64,000 bases of DNA from Vibrio hyugaensis (GCF_002906655.1 NZ_CP025795.1:1240001-1304000); one strand, 5' to 3'; shown: positions 47,674 through 57,171, numbered from the stretch's first letter. Notes: generated by a model from the sequence alone, not told the origin. Translations and numbers: made by a program.

Positions 47674-49257
47674 ATGTACCTGCACGAAATAGCTGGTGAA
47701 GCCTTTTATAGCCTTGTTGCGCGACACCACGCAGCCTCACCAAGACGCTCGCTACGCGAAAAAAACCGAGCTCTCCTAGGGCGCACAGATGTTCGCATTA
47801 ACCCCCAGCTTCCTTGCATGCTCAAACAAGTTGCCAAACAGACCTCAATAGATACGAAAAGGTTGTTGTTTAACAGTACTTGTTTCCCTGTTGTCGGCGC
47901 TTGCCTTCAAGATAACAAAAGCAAAGCAAGACTTAGATGGCACCTGTTGAGCAATGATGGCAGTCACATCGCGGTCTTATCACGTACTACTTCTTCTCGG
48001 CTACGATTTAGCAGCGCACTAAAGTTCTGTCCGCAATGCCTTGAGGACGACACATTGAAATGGGGTCATGGTATTTGGCGTACCGTACATCAGTATTGCG
48101 GTATGTTCGTTTGTCCAAAGCATGCTTGTTGGCTGCAATATACACCGACAGATGCCGATGGCCTTAACAAACGCATCGAACTACCACCAACACCTTACGA
48201 TAGATGTTTCCATGGTTCTGATCTTTGTTTAGAACGAGCGTTGAGGTTATCGCAATTCATCAGTAGTTGGCATCGCTATGAGTGCGAACGTCCATCCGAG
48301 CATATTGCTACAACCACTCACTCATCTTGGCTGAATAAGACCCATTTGTTAACTCAGAAAGGACAGATCAGGCAATCAGAAGCAATTAATCGTCTACAAG
48401 ACTTTTGGGCTCCTCTATTTGCTGGTGCAAAGCTACTGCCTTCGAAACTATATCAGTTCAATTTCTTAAGGTGCCTTCTCCTAAACGACCACTACAACCA
48501 TTACATACAGCATGCATTGGTTGGCGCTTTCTTTGCGAAGAACGCCAAGTGTTACTTTCTACAAACTGATCAGGTCTCAAATTACTGTAGTCGGGAATCT
48601 CATAAACCTCGTGTCTGTCTATCCGAGCTGACCTCAGGAAGCTCACTTCGTTCTGTCGCCAAGGCGACAGGGTGTTCGGTTGGCTTTTTGGCAGCCATGG
48701 CGCAACGCAATGGGGTCACAATCAAGCATCGATTTAAAAGACTCAACGATGCACTGGTCGACCAAATATTGAGACTCGCTTTCCGCGGGATCCATAGACG
48801 AGATATTGCCAAGTTATGCGGTGTTAGCGTTGGTACAGTAGAACAGCAAATTAATGCAATGTCAGGATTATCCGCATGGAGAAAACGACTCTGGTTCTGC
48901 CAAAAACGACATCAATATCGTCAAACACTCCAGAAGATCATTTTCCAAAACCCAACATTAACTCGGACAGAGATTAAACATTCGAGCAGTTGCTATATGT
49001 GGCTATTTCGATATGACAAAGACTGGCTAAACCAGCACTTACCAAAACGAGAGCCAGCTAAGTACCATCAATCTATTGATTGGAATCAGGTAGATAAAAA
49101 GCTGGCTAAACAAATTAAGCAACACGTAAAGAAGGCTACTTCGGTGTCACACGTCGAAAGACAGGTGGACTCACAACACTCATTAATCAAAAACAGAAAA
49201 CGCCTCCCCCTTTCGATTGGGCAAGCGGAAAAAATCGTCTCAGAATCCAAAAATTAG
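47674..49257 (+). CDS. tnsD: TnsD-like TniQ-family target-site selector
   Basis: A 527-residue protein with an N-terminal TniQ domain (EAFYSLVARHHAASPRRS) and a zinc-binding part (CPQC, then CGMFVCPKHACW). A C-terminal half carries helix-turn-helix-like repeats (SLRSVAKATGCSVGFLAAMA and HRRDIAKLCGVSVGTVEQQI). It is close to the length of Tn7 TnsD (508), which binds a fixed attachment site. The start ATG 47674 lies just after the tniQ stop; an upstream TTG at 47650 would overlap tniQ. The att site recognised here is unknown. Confidence 0.88.
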   Translation: MYLHEIAGEAFYSLVARHHAASPRRSLREKNRALLGRTDVRINPQLPCMLKQVAKQTSIDTKRLLFNSTCFPVVGACLQDNKSKARLRWHLLSNDGSHIAVLSRTTSSRLRFSSALKFCPQCLEDDTLKWGHGIWRTVHQYCGMFVCPKHACWLQYTPTDADGLNKRIELPPTPYDRCFHGSDLCLERALRLSQFISSWHRYECERPSEHIATTTHSSWLNKTHLLTQKGQIRQSEAINRLQDFWAPLFAGAKLLPSKLYQFNFLRCLLLNDHYNHYIQHALVGAFFAKNAKCYFLQTDQVSNYCSRESHKPRVCLSELTSGSSLRSVAKATGCSVGFLAAMAQRNGVTIKHRFKRLNDALVDQILRLAFRGIHRRDIAKLCGVSVGTVEQQINAMSGLSAWRKRLWFCQKRHQYRQTLQKIIFQNPTLTRTEIKHSSSCYMWLFRYDKDWLNQHLPKREPAKYHQSIDWNQVDKKLAKQIKQHVKKATSVSHVERQVDSQHSLIKNRKRLPLSIGQAEKIVSESKN

Positions 49258-49268
49258 GAACTATTACT

Positions 49269-49862
49269 ATGAAATTTCTCGGTAAATTCAAACAAATTTT
49301 CGAAGCACACGAAGTCAAACCTCACTTACGTGACATCGCGATGTTTGTGACTCTTAATAATACAAGGCTCTATCCGAGAGAGCAGTTTGATGAAAATGGA
49401 GACATTCATCCGTACCTAGCACCACGTCTTGACCTGATTAAGATCATCAAACAAGAAAACTCAGTTAAGTGGTTCTTTACTGAAAGAACTTATCAAATTT
49501 GGGATTACAAAGTACCTGTTAGGCGCCCAGCTTTCCTCAAGGCACGCATGAAGCAATACATGAAAGCCGAAAAGTTGTTTGAGCAAAGTCGTAACTATGT
49601 CACAGCTAGCCCTGCATCACTCTTAAGAAGAGACGATGAAGCGAAAGTGTTCAACATGTTCTGTGATTACATGCTCACATTTAATCAAATCGCTGTTGAG
49701 AGCAAATCTATAACATTGAATGAATGGCTTGTGTGGTTTTCAGACATCAGGCGTATTGAAGCACAAAAAGAAGAAAACAAAGAAAAACAAAGACGTCACC
49801 GAGAAGTTATCGCTGAATGTAACAAATTGGAAGATGACCAAGACTCAACCGACGAAAATTAA
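49269..49862 (+). CDS. Small protein with YPxxQFD motif, paralogue of the next gene
   Basis: A 197-residue protein of unknown role, 11 bases after tnsD and so in the transposition operon. A motif LYPREQFDE at 34-42, and NYVTASP at 109-115, recur in the next gene at about the same spacing. The FxxF/W-Q-F-D pattern resembles the Xre/MbcA/ParS toxin-binding family, which suggests a protein-interaction fold; this is inference only. The C-terminal 35 residues are charged and helical. The ribosome-binding site AGGAAC precedes ATG 49269. Confidence 0.6.
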   Translation: MKFLGKFKQIFEAHEVKPHLRDIAMFVTLNNTRLYPREQFDENGDIHPYLAPRLDLIKIIKQENSVKWFFTERTYQIWDYKVPVRRPAFLKARMKQYMKAEKLFEQSRNYVTASPASLLRRDDEAKVFNMFCDYMLTFNQIAVESKSITLNEWLVWFSDIRRIEAQKEENKEKQRRHREVIAECNKLEDDQDSTDEN

Positions 49863-49903
49863 CCGTATGATGACCAACGCAATGATCGCTGTGAGGAGAT
49901 CTG

Positions 49904-50347
49904 ATGAATAAGCTCGAAACTAAGCGATTAAAAGCTATTGTCTCGCTTCTCAACGGCCTAGAACTAATTTCTCATGAGGAATTACCCGAAGAGCAGCACA
50001 ACGCTCTTTGTATCAATGTGAACGGCTGGAGGTACTACCCGTCCTTTCAGTTCGATGAGCATTTTAACCTTATAGATAACCTTAGAAACAATCTTAGTCT
50101 CATGCGAGAAGGCCGAGACGACACTGATATTCTACTTTGGATGGTCTCCGAGAAATCGGTATTGGTGGAGCGAGCAGTTGCTCCACCAGCATTAGTTTCT
50201 AAATACCTAGATAAAGGTGACTTAGAAGGCTACGAGAGATTGGTCTCAGCAGAAGCGCAAAGTCATAAATACGTAACCGCTAAGCCCTGTGACTTGATTG
50301 ATGACCCGCTGTTTGAGGTGTTCGTTGAGGACTGGTTTAATTGGTAA
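49904..50347 (+). CDS. Small protein with YPxFQFD motif, paralogue of the preceding gene
   Basis: A 147-residue protein. YYPSFQFDE is at 44-52 and KYVTAKP at 122-128, matching the preceding protein over most of its length, apart from the charged C-terminal tail. A strong ribosome-binding site, AGGAG, lies 6 bases before ATG 49904. It is the last gene of the tns operon before convergent genes. Possible roles are partnering TniQ/TnsC or acting as an antitoxin-like regulator. It is not recognised with certainty. Confidence 0.6.
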   Translation: MNKLETKRLKAIVSLLNGLELISHEELPEEQHNALCINVNGWRYYPSFQFDEHFNLIDNLRNNLSLMREGRDDTDILLWMVSEKSVLVERAVAPPALVSKYLDKGDLEGYERLVSAEAQSHKYVTAKPCDLIDDPLFEVFVEDWFNW

Positions 50348-50370
50348 TCACACTCAGAAATGGGCATCAT

Positions 50371-51549
50371 TTATCTGTTATTAACAACATAATTTAGTCC
50401 ACCAATTTGGTTAAGGGCATCAACTAAGAATTTTTGGTATTGAACTCTTTTTTGACTATCGGACAAATTTAGATTTAATAGACGTCTTAGGTTCTCTGTA
50501 CTATTTAAACACTGTTCTAAGTTTTGTTGCCCTAAAGATTCTTGATACTGATAGCGTTCAATTAAGTCTATAAACTGCTGTTTACAAATAAATTTATTAT
50601 AGCTTGCTTCTAATTCAAATAAGCTAACGCTTAAATCGGCACCGCAGCCAACACTTTTAACTAGCACTTCAACATCTTCTCTCGATATTCTTCGGTCAAC
50701 AGGGTAAGAGAATTCAAACAACTGCTCTTGAGGGAACGGCTCTTCGTGTGGATGATAGTACCCCAACATTTCATTTGTTTTCTTGAAGTCACTATTACAA
50801 CGAGTTCCTGCGGGAACGAAATTGTATAAAGAAAGGGATAGAAATGGATACTTCGACTTAGGATAGAAGTGGTCAATCGCAGGTCTATATCGATCGAATG
50901 GCTCAATAACTTCTTCAGCGCAATATGGGCAAAAGCTAATTTCGAGACTTTGGACTATCTCTCTACCAAAACTTTGAATTAAGTAATCATAATTAAAAGC
51001 ACTATCTAAATCATTAACCCAATTTGGAAAACAATCAATCTGAGCGTCGGAAAGTTTAGAACTACCAGAGGTCAAAGTTGTCAGCTTTTTAAATAAGTCT
51101 CTCAAATCTCTGGGCGTTACAGTATTAGCTAACTGTTCTCTGTAGGACTCAAGGAGTAATGAGCGTCTAGTGGAGTTAAATTCATCGATGCACTCTATAA
51201 CGATATCCTTTAAAAGAACGATTCTATCTTTGTCTACATTGCGTCGAATGTTGTAGTCAGTTGGATCAAAAGTAAAAGCAAAGTTTTGAAAGAAAACCTT
51301 CCGATTATATCTTTCTGATAGAATTGGTAATTCTTCAAAAATTTCCTGAAAAGCTAATTGCAGACACTGTACGTCCCCCTTAATAAGGATACTTAATCCA
51401 CTTTCACCAAAAAAACATTCAAGTAGATCTCTATATTCTTCAGGCGCATCTTCCACAATTCGATTTATCCTATCGCGCATGTACTGTTTACATACACCCT
51501 CGTAACGATTCACCAAATCTTCAGCATAATTTGCGTTCAAATAAATCAT
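50371..51549 (-). CDS. HNH endonuclease of an ATPase-HNH pair (Septu PtuB-like)
   Basis: A 392-residue protein with an HNH/McrA-like zinc finger in the middle (about 203-260): CPYC, then AIDHFYPKSKYPFLSLSLYNFVPAGTRCN. The paired Cys, the DH and the Asn of the fold are present. It lies two bases after the ATPase stop and is co-transcribed. In Septu-type systems the ATPase activates an HNH nuclease against phage DNA. The flanking N-terminal 200 residues are unassigned and make it longer than typical PtuB. It is convergent with the tns operon; no terminator is visible between. Confidence 0.72.
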   Translation of the reverse strand: MIYLNANYAEDLVNRYEGVCKQYMRDRINRIVEDAPEEYRDLLECFFGESGLSILIKGDVQCLQLAFQEIFEELPILSERYNRKVFFQNFAFTFDPTDYNIRRNVDKDRIVLLKDIVIECIDEFNSTRRSLLLESYREQLANTVTPRDLRDLFKKLTTLTSGSSKLSDAQIDCFPNWVNDLDSAFNYDYLIQSFGREIVQSLEISFCPYCAEEVIEPFDRYRPAIDHFYPKSKYPFLSLSLYNFVPAGTRCNSDFKKTNEMLGYYHPHEEPFPQEQLFEFSYPVDRRISREDVEVLVKSVGCGADLSVSLFELEASYNKFICKQQFIDLIERYQYQESLGQQNLEQCLNSTENLRRLLNLNLSDSQKRVQYQKFLVDALNQIGGLNYVVNNR

Positions 51550-51551
51550 TA

Positions 51552-53234
51552 CTACTCGCTTAGCATTAGCTTAATATTTGGATTTTTTACTTTAGAAATC
51601 AGCAGTTTATCAAAACCAGTCTGTTCACCATTTAGCTTGTTGTTTAAGATATTGTCAATATATGTTTTTGAATGTTTACCGAAAGTAGATTCTAAGTGCA
51701 TACCATCCATATAAAGCTGCAATATCTGTGTACCAAACCCGTACGATTCTCCAACTTTTGGAGCACTGGCTGATTCACGGTAAAGAGAAACAATATCTTC
51801 AGGTAAGAAGTCCCCAATAATAATAGGAGAGTGAGAAGTAACAACAAACTGAACTCTCTCTGTAGGATACTCTGTTTTTAAAAAGCTTAGCGTGTCCGCC
51901 AAAAACTCCCTCTGCCAGTCTGGATGTAAGTACAGATCCACTTCATCCATTACAATCAGATGACTTTCTAAATGGTCACGTTTTTTATCTTTGATGTAGT
52001 AAAAAAGTTGAGCATACAAATTCAATTTTGCAAACTCTCCCGTGCTAAACCCTTTCCAACCATAGTGAAAGTTAGATACGACATTACTAGGTAACTTGGA
52101 TATAGACATCATCAAATCAATAATGAATGAAGTCTGGGAGGAAACAATCCTATCAGCATCCTTAATCCCAACATCGCTCCTATGAGCCATTATACACTCG
52201 GATATATCACTGATAATGCTAACAACATCATTAAATCTTTTGCATACGATAAGGGCATCGGCATGAGAGACGCCTTTCATTTCTGAATACTCATACATGT
52301 CGCTGCGAAGTAATAAATCTAACACTTTATCTGGTTCTGAAAGACTTAACCTCCCAGACATAAAACCAGCAAGAAGCTTCAGGAACATATAATCTTGTAA
52401 GCTCGCTCGAAATGAAGAGTACTTTGTTGCGTACCGAAGGGCCGACAGAAGGTTTGCACGTAGCAGTTCTGAAAATAAAGATACCTTGGGATCATCTATC
52501 GAGCTTGAAACGAGTGTTGGCTTAGAGACAAGCATATGTTCTAGTAGTTTAATTTCTTTAGGTGTAAGGTCAAAATCAACCTCAACTTGCTCTCTTGCTA
52601 AAAGATTCTTGAGATAAGTAGAGGAAGAAGACTTGAAAAAAAACTCAAACTCTACTTTGATATTTTTCTCTGTTGCCATCCAAGAACTGTTCGCAAAAAA
52701 GCTCATTAGCCGCGATATTCGCTCGGCTAACTTTGTAGAGCTTCCTGTTTTGTATTGAGCTAAGGTCAAATCGTGCGAAAACACATTCTTTCGTGTCCTT
52801 CGAGAAATCGTACTTGATTCCCCTCCAGACAAGTTGTTAGCTTTAATCAACCTCACCTTATGATAGTTAAGAAATCTTCGATAGTTGCTGCTGACTTTAA
52901 CGGTATTCGACGACTCAATATCAATAGACTCAATGTCATAGTTGATAGGGCAAATGTGGTAGGTTTTTTCCTTATCGTTGAACCACACAAAGAACCCAGA
53001 TGAGTCCGTAGCTTCATACGAAGACTCTATGAAATCTAGTAAAGTACTTTTCCCAGTACCATTTTTGCCTACAATCGCAGTACTTTGAATCCCATAGTAA
53101 TAATCTAGGTTGTTCTCAACACGTCTAAGGCATAGCGTCCTATTCTCGAAAGTTATTCGGTGTGAGTTTGATAAACTGACCCCGATCTCTTCAAGGACAT
53201 TGTGTTGCTCTACGTATACATAAGCTAGTTTCAT
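51552..53234 (-). CDS. AAA/ABC-type ATPase of an ATPase-HNH pair (Septu PtuA-like)
   Basis: A 560-residue ATPase of the OLD/RecF-like type. Walker A VGKNGTGKST is at 55-64, the ABC signature FSTGEFAKL about 415, Walker B LIVMDEVDLYLH about 438-448, and the H-loop VTSHSPIIIG about 475. No TOPRIM follows, so nuclease activity is expected from the HNH partner. The first gene of a two-gene operon, it begins at ATG 53234. A known relation to Septu is likely but should be tested by profile search. Confidence 0.72.
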   Translation of the reverse strand: MKLAYVYVEQHNVLEEIGVSLSNSHRITFENRTLCLRRVENNLDYYYGIQSTAIVGKNGTGKSTLLDFIESSYEATDSSGFFVWFNDKEKTYHICPINYDIESIDIESSNTVKVSSNYRRFLNYHKVRLIKANNLSGGESSTISRRTRKNVFSHDLTLAQYKTGSSTKLAERISRLMSFFANSSWMATEKNIKVEFEFFFKSSSSTYLKNLLAREQVEVDFDLTPKEIKLLEHMLVSKPTLVSSSIDDPKVSLFSELLRANLLSALRYATKYSSFRASLQDYMFLKLLAGFMSGRLSLSEPDKVLDLLLRSDMYEYSEMKGVSHADALIVCKRFNDVVSIISDISECIMAHRSDVGIKDADRIVSSQTSFIIDLMMSISKLPSNVVSNFHYGWKGFSTGEFAKLNLYAQLFYYIKDKKRDHLESHLIVMDEVDLYLHPDWQREFLADTLSFLKTEYPTERVQFVVTSHSPIIIGDFLPEDIVSLYRESASAPKVGESYGFGTQILQLYMDGMHLESTFGKHSKTYIDNILNNKLNGEQTGFDKLLISKVKNPNIKLMLSE

Positions 53235-53332
53235 AATTTTTTCTATCTGTTTGAGTTAGCTATTGCAGTTCTGTGATCGCACATTAGTCAAAAAGCAAAA
53301 ACCAACATAAAATCAATCAATTAAAACTTCCA

Positions 53333-54388
53333 TTAATCATACTTTAGTTCACCAAATAAACCTATCATCAAATCATCTTCGAGAATTTCATATGGTAGTT
53401 CTAAATATTCCTTAGAGTGTCGAGGGATTGCTTTTCCATCAAACGGAGCGTTCTTAGTGTGCCCTTGCACGTACTCTCCATTTTCCTTCACATAAGGTAA
53501 GACAACGATACGACCATGGTTTTTAGAAAGAATACTCCCTGTTTTCCAAAGTGTATTACCATTCTCATCAGCCTTGCTATAACTTGCCTCTTTGACGACC
53601 CACCCTATGTCTTCATTATCTTCAAACCAAAACACGAACCCTGATGCAACCACTACCTTATTACCTTTTAGCTCTGCTTCTAGCAGCATTCTTTTGACAC
53701 TCGCTAATTGAAGTAATTTATTTGCTTGTGGCAGTAGCAACTTACGAATCTTAGCTTTAGTTTTCCCCCAGTGACATTCTCCTTTCATCTGATAAGCAGA
53801 AGCAATTTGCTCTCGGTAAAAGTATTTTGCAGTTTGCTTGTTATCCTTGATCTTTGTTGACCAATCACTATCACCTGTTCGTATAAGGCCGACCCCATGA
53901 TGCTTTAGTCGAACAAATCTTAGATAAGGCATGTCACGTAAGAGAGCTAACAAAGGCGGTAAGAGTGCTTGAGAATTCGGAGGTAAAACGATTTCCTTCT
54001 CATTTGGCTTGGGATAGTTTTTATTACGACGCTTTCCTTCCAACAACATTAACTCTTCTTCACCAAACAAACGACTTTGCCGAACTACTGCTTTTTCAAC
54101 CTTTAAGCGCAATGAATCTCGCTCTATTTGCGTTAAGTGGATTTGTTCCACAACAGTGTTTAGGCCTTTGTTCCTCTCCTCCGCAGCGATTTTAGCTAAG
54201 CTATAATTGTCATAAACTTCGGCTTTCACATGACCTGATGCCGTCTTTACGAAGCTCTTGTACCATTTAAGGGAAGTATCATATTGAAGTTTGAGATCAT
54301 ACATCTGCCATCTGCCCGCTTCGTACCATGGCTGGGGCCATACTGCGAGTGTGGGTAATGAGTACCCAGGCATTTCTTCTGGTCGCAT
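53333..54388 (-). CDS. Unknown 351-residue protein
   Basis: No family recognised. The N-terminal part (about 1-60) contains several Trp and Tyr residues, a charged helical stretch follows at about 60-130, and the C-terminal half has strands with FVFWFEDNEDIGWVVKEAS and a basic region (GKTKAKIRKLLLPQANK). It is about 100 bases upstream of the ATPase-HNH pair, on the same strand, and may be its third component, but the gap argues against tight coupling. The start ATG 54388 is the only clear choice. Confidence 0.6.
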   Translation of the reverse strand: MRPEEMPGYSLPTLAVWPQPWYEAGRWQMYDLKLQYDTSLKWYKSFVKTASGHVKAEVYDNYSLAKIAAEERNKGLNTVVEQIHLTQIERDSLRLKVEKAVVRQSRLFGEEELMLLEGKRRNKNYPKPNEKEIVLPPNSQALLPPLLALLRDMPYLRFVRLKHHGVGLIRTGDSDWSTKIKDNKQTAKYFYREQIASAYQMKGECHWGKTKAKIRKLLLPQANKLLQLASVKRMLLEAELKGNKVVVASGFVFWFEDNEDIGWVVKEASYSKADENGNTLWKTGSILSKNHGRIVVLPYVKENGEYVQGHTKNAPFDGKAIPRHSKEYLELPYEILEDDLMIGLFGELKYD

Positions 54389-54620
54389 TTCAACACCTTG
54401 CTACTAAACTCAACTTAATAATTTCAGAGTACTCTAAATGCTACTAACACCACAATTCTCACCTTACCTTACAACCGCTTTGTGTAAGTAGAAATCAAAT
54501 GTTCATTCGTTAATGGCGAGAATATAAAAATAGTTATATCTGGGGCAGTGATTGCAACCCTATAACACAACTGATTGAATTATAACCTTCAAAAATGTAA
54601 TGTATATGCAATTGATTTAA

Positions 54621-54632
54621 TTCAACGTTGAA
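54621..54632. promoter_or_regulatory. Perfect palindrome at the start of the TIGR04141-type gene
   Basis: TTCAACGTTGAA is a perfect 12-base palindrome ending one base before the first in-frame ATG. It is a candidate operator in the 239-base divergent gap (54389-54627). Confidence 0.35.
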
Positions 54633-54633
54633 T

Positions 54634-56259
54634 ATGATGAACAAGGCAAAGACAGTAAAGTTGACTATTTATTTAGTTAAAGACAAGAGTGCCAAGCATT
54701 CCTCGATAATCGAGCTTGGTGGTGCAGAAGAACCCGTAAGCCTTGAGTTGGCTGGAGGCAATTGCTCCCTTTACATCAAAAAGCAGAAAGATAACCCACC
54801 GCAATGGGCCTCTCTACTCACATCAACGGGGCAAGTATCGAATGAGCAAATAGGCTTTGGCAAAAGCACTGGTGCAGCTCTTGTCATAAATTTACCTGAG
54901 GCAACATTTTTAGTTACTTTGGGGCAAGGCTTTCACTTAATGAATGATGAATCTATTGAACGAGACTTCGGACTTAGAGTCGCATTAAACTCGATTGCTC
55001 CTGAAGACATTCACAGTTTAGACAAAGCAACAAACGAGAGAACACCTTTAAGCTCAAGAACTCAAAGTGGGCTGGGCGTCGATCTATACGAAATGCTTGT
55101 TGACCCTGATAAAGACTTACTCTACGCCATCACTGGCAAAAGTACAGAGGGAACATTTGGCTCTTCTGTTACAGGAAGGGACTCATTCCAGATTAACGTC
55201 AAAGCTTCACTGTCCGACCTGCCAAACATTCTACGCAAAGCATTAGTTTATTATGGTACTCCTCTACCCAACGACTTCAAGTGGGTAGACAATGTACGAA
55301 AAATTAAAGACCCTAGACTCATTACAGATCTCAACGATGAACTAGTCAGCCACATCAACTTCAAGAACTTCGCTAAAATAGCTCTCATAGAGCCTGAAAT
55401 AGTAGATTTTTCTGAAGTTGACGGTTACTCCTTCGCTGGAAACCAGAAAGCAGCTCGTTATCAGTTTCTCAGTATTGATAAATACTATGACTTCCTAACA
55501 GCTAACAAAACAACTATTGATATTGAAGACATCAGAGGTAGTTCTATTTACGTAAGAAATGCGCTCCACGAAACACAGATGACTTGGAGTGGTTTTCGAT
55601 GTCTAGCTGCTGAAATAACGGTAAATGGGAAAACGTATATACTGCGAAATGCCATTTGGTACAAAGTTGACGATAACTTTGTTAAATCTATTGATTTAGA
55701 GGTAGCACAAATACCATTATATAGCGGCACTTTGCCCCAGTTCAATCACTCGGATGAGGGGGACTACAACGAATCAGTGTCCAAAACTCATGGATTTGAT
55801 CTGATGGATAAAAAGCTTATTCCTCTAGGTACGGGATCTAGTAGAGTTGAGTTCTGTGACCTAATAAAAGACGAGTTTACGTTGATACACGTCAAAAAGT
55901 ACTCTGGCTCAAGTACATTATCTCACCTCTTCTCTCAGGGGTTGGTTTCAGCCGAAGCATTCAAAAAAAGCGAACAATTTAGGGTAGACTTAAATAAGAA
56001 ACTACCACCCTCTATCTCATTGCGGGACACAGCTATTCCCCCTGACTCAACAATGTATGAGATAGTTTATGCAATCTATACGGACAAAATACTACCTGAT
56101 GAATTACCATTTTTCTCGAAGATAACTTTAAAGAATGCATATCAAAGCCTCAGAGCAATGAATTACAATGTCTCGATTGCAAAAATCAATATCAACAATG
56201 GAGCTAAACTTTTAGGTAAAGGTAAACCGCAAAAAAAACCAAAAAAACGAGTAGCTTAG
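54634..56259 (+). CDS. TIGR04141/DUF6119-type sporadically distributed protein
   Basis: A 541-residue protein of a family found sporadically in defence islands. Family-like segments include FLVTLGQGFHLMNDESIERDFGLRVALNSI and GRDSFQINVKASLSDLPNIL. The C-terminal tail is Lys-rich (GKGKPQKKPKKRVA), possibly nucleic-acid binding. It is divergent from the unknown gene, and convergent with the SMC operon, so it stands alone. The biochemical function of this family is not known to me. Starts at 54628 (TTG), 54634 and 54637 (ATG) are possible. Confidence 0.6.
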   Translation: MMNKAKTVKLTIYLVKDKSAKHSSIIELGGAEEPVSLELAGGNCSLYIKKQKDNPPQWASLLTSTGQVSNEQIGFGKSTGAALVINLPEATFLVTLGQGFHLMNDESIERDFGLRVALNSIAPEDIHSLDKATNERTPLSSRTQSGLGVDLYEMLVDPDKDLLYAITGKSTEGTFGSSVTGRDSFQINVKASLSDLPNILRKALVYYGTPLPNDFKWVDNVRKIKDPRLITDLNDELVSHINFKNFAKIALIEPEIVDFSEVDGYSFAGNQKAARYQFLSIDKYYDFLTANKTTIDIEDIRGSSIYVRNALHETQMTWSGFRCLAAEITVNGKTYILRNAIWYKVDDNFVKSIDLEVAQIPLYSGTLPQFNHSDEGDYNESVSKTHGFDLMDKKLIPLGTGSSRVEFCDLIKDEFTLIHVKKYSGSSTLSHLFSQGLVSAEAFKKSEQFRVDLNKKLPPSISLRDTAIPPDSTMYEIVYAIYTDKILPDELPFFSKITLKNAYQSLRAMNYNVSIAKININNGAKLLGKGKPQKKPKKRVA

Positions 56260-56307
56260 GAATTGCACATGTTTGATTCGGTCTAGCGAGATTCAATTAG
56301 AAGATGT

Positions 56308-57171
56308 TTATTCGATAAACCTTTCGATAACCAGAGGGCACTGATTCTTGATCAAGTGCTCTTGCGTTATTGCCAATGTATTCTTCTCAATGAAAGTTAA
56401 ATGCTCTCGTATCGATGCGCTGACATCTCTACTCTTGAGCCTGTCAAGCTGCTCTAGTTGTTTCAAAAACTCATCGAGCTTATTGATACTTCGAAATAAC
56501 TCCAGATCTAAGGCAGGGACAACCCAATAGTGCTGAGCATTGCTTAGCTGCTCAACCATATCCAAGCCTGCTGGATCGTAATCATAGAAAAAGCCTACTT
56601 CAACGGCATTGTTGTCAAAGCATTCAATCAGAGTAGGTAGGTCTTTTTGGTTTTTTCCGTGACCACGGTAAACGAGCACAGCGGATTGCCATTCATCTGG
56701 CAAAGAGAGTACAACATCTTTCCATCGAACCATTAGCTCGCCATTTTCGATAATAAGTACTCGGCTAAAACGCGGGAAATCTAGATCATCCAACTCTACA
56801 GAAGCTACATACCTAGCTTCTTTTGGTACATCTGGCTGGTTCTTTAAAGGGATATTCACATTACCAGCTAAGCTAATGAGCTGCTGAAACACACCACCTT
56901 TTGCAGACTTCTCGCTAATACCAGGGCGTGCAGTATCCATCCGAGAGTTGCTACTCTGTTGAAAGGTCAGAAGATTTTGTCCCAATGTTGAAGTAAAATA
57001 CTTTTCAATTTCCCTCAATTCTGAACGGGATAAAAGAATTGAATTGCCACTAACAGCCCCGACTTCTACGAGCCTGCAAACTTCAGTATTGGACTTGTTG
57101 GCAGGAATCCTCTCCCTTGAATTAACAACAATCCTCTTAGCAGCATTAATTAGCGATAGAGATAGCGTCAT
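56308..57171 (-). CDS. TOPRIM nuclease of the SMC operon (Wadjet JetD / MksG-like)
   Basis: A 287-residue protein with a C-terminal TOPRIM fold: Glu142 in VLIIENGEL, and the DxD pair Asp197/Asp199 in FFYDYDPAGLD; YRGHGK lies between at 168-173. In Wadjet the JetD TOPRIM cuts plasmid DNA that the SMC complex has extruded. It is shorter than JetD (about 380-400 residues) because the N-terminal arm is reduced. It overlaps the kleisin-like gene by four bases and is last in the operon. Confidence 0.72.
   Translation of the reverse strand: MTLSLSLINAAKRIVVNSRERIPANKSNTEVCRLVEVGAVSGNSILLSRSELREIEKYFTSTLGQNLLTFQQSSNSRMDTARPGISEKSAKGGVFQQLISLAGNVNIPLKNQPDVPKEARYVASVELDDLDFPRFSRVLIIENGELMVRWKDVVLSLPDEWQSAVLVYRGHGKNQKDLPTLIECFDNNAVEVGFFYDYDPAGLDMVEQLSNAQHYWVVPALDLELFRSINKLDEFLKQLEQLDRLKSRDVSASIREHLTFIEKNTLAITQEHLIKNQCPLVIERFIE

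Noticed and set aside
53333..54388. TnsE
   Set aside because: The protein is shorter, on the opposite strand from tnsABC, and shows no recognisable TnsE sequence.
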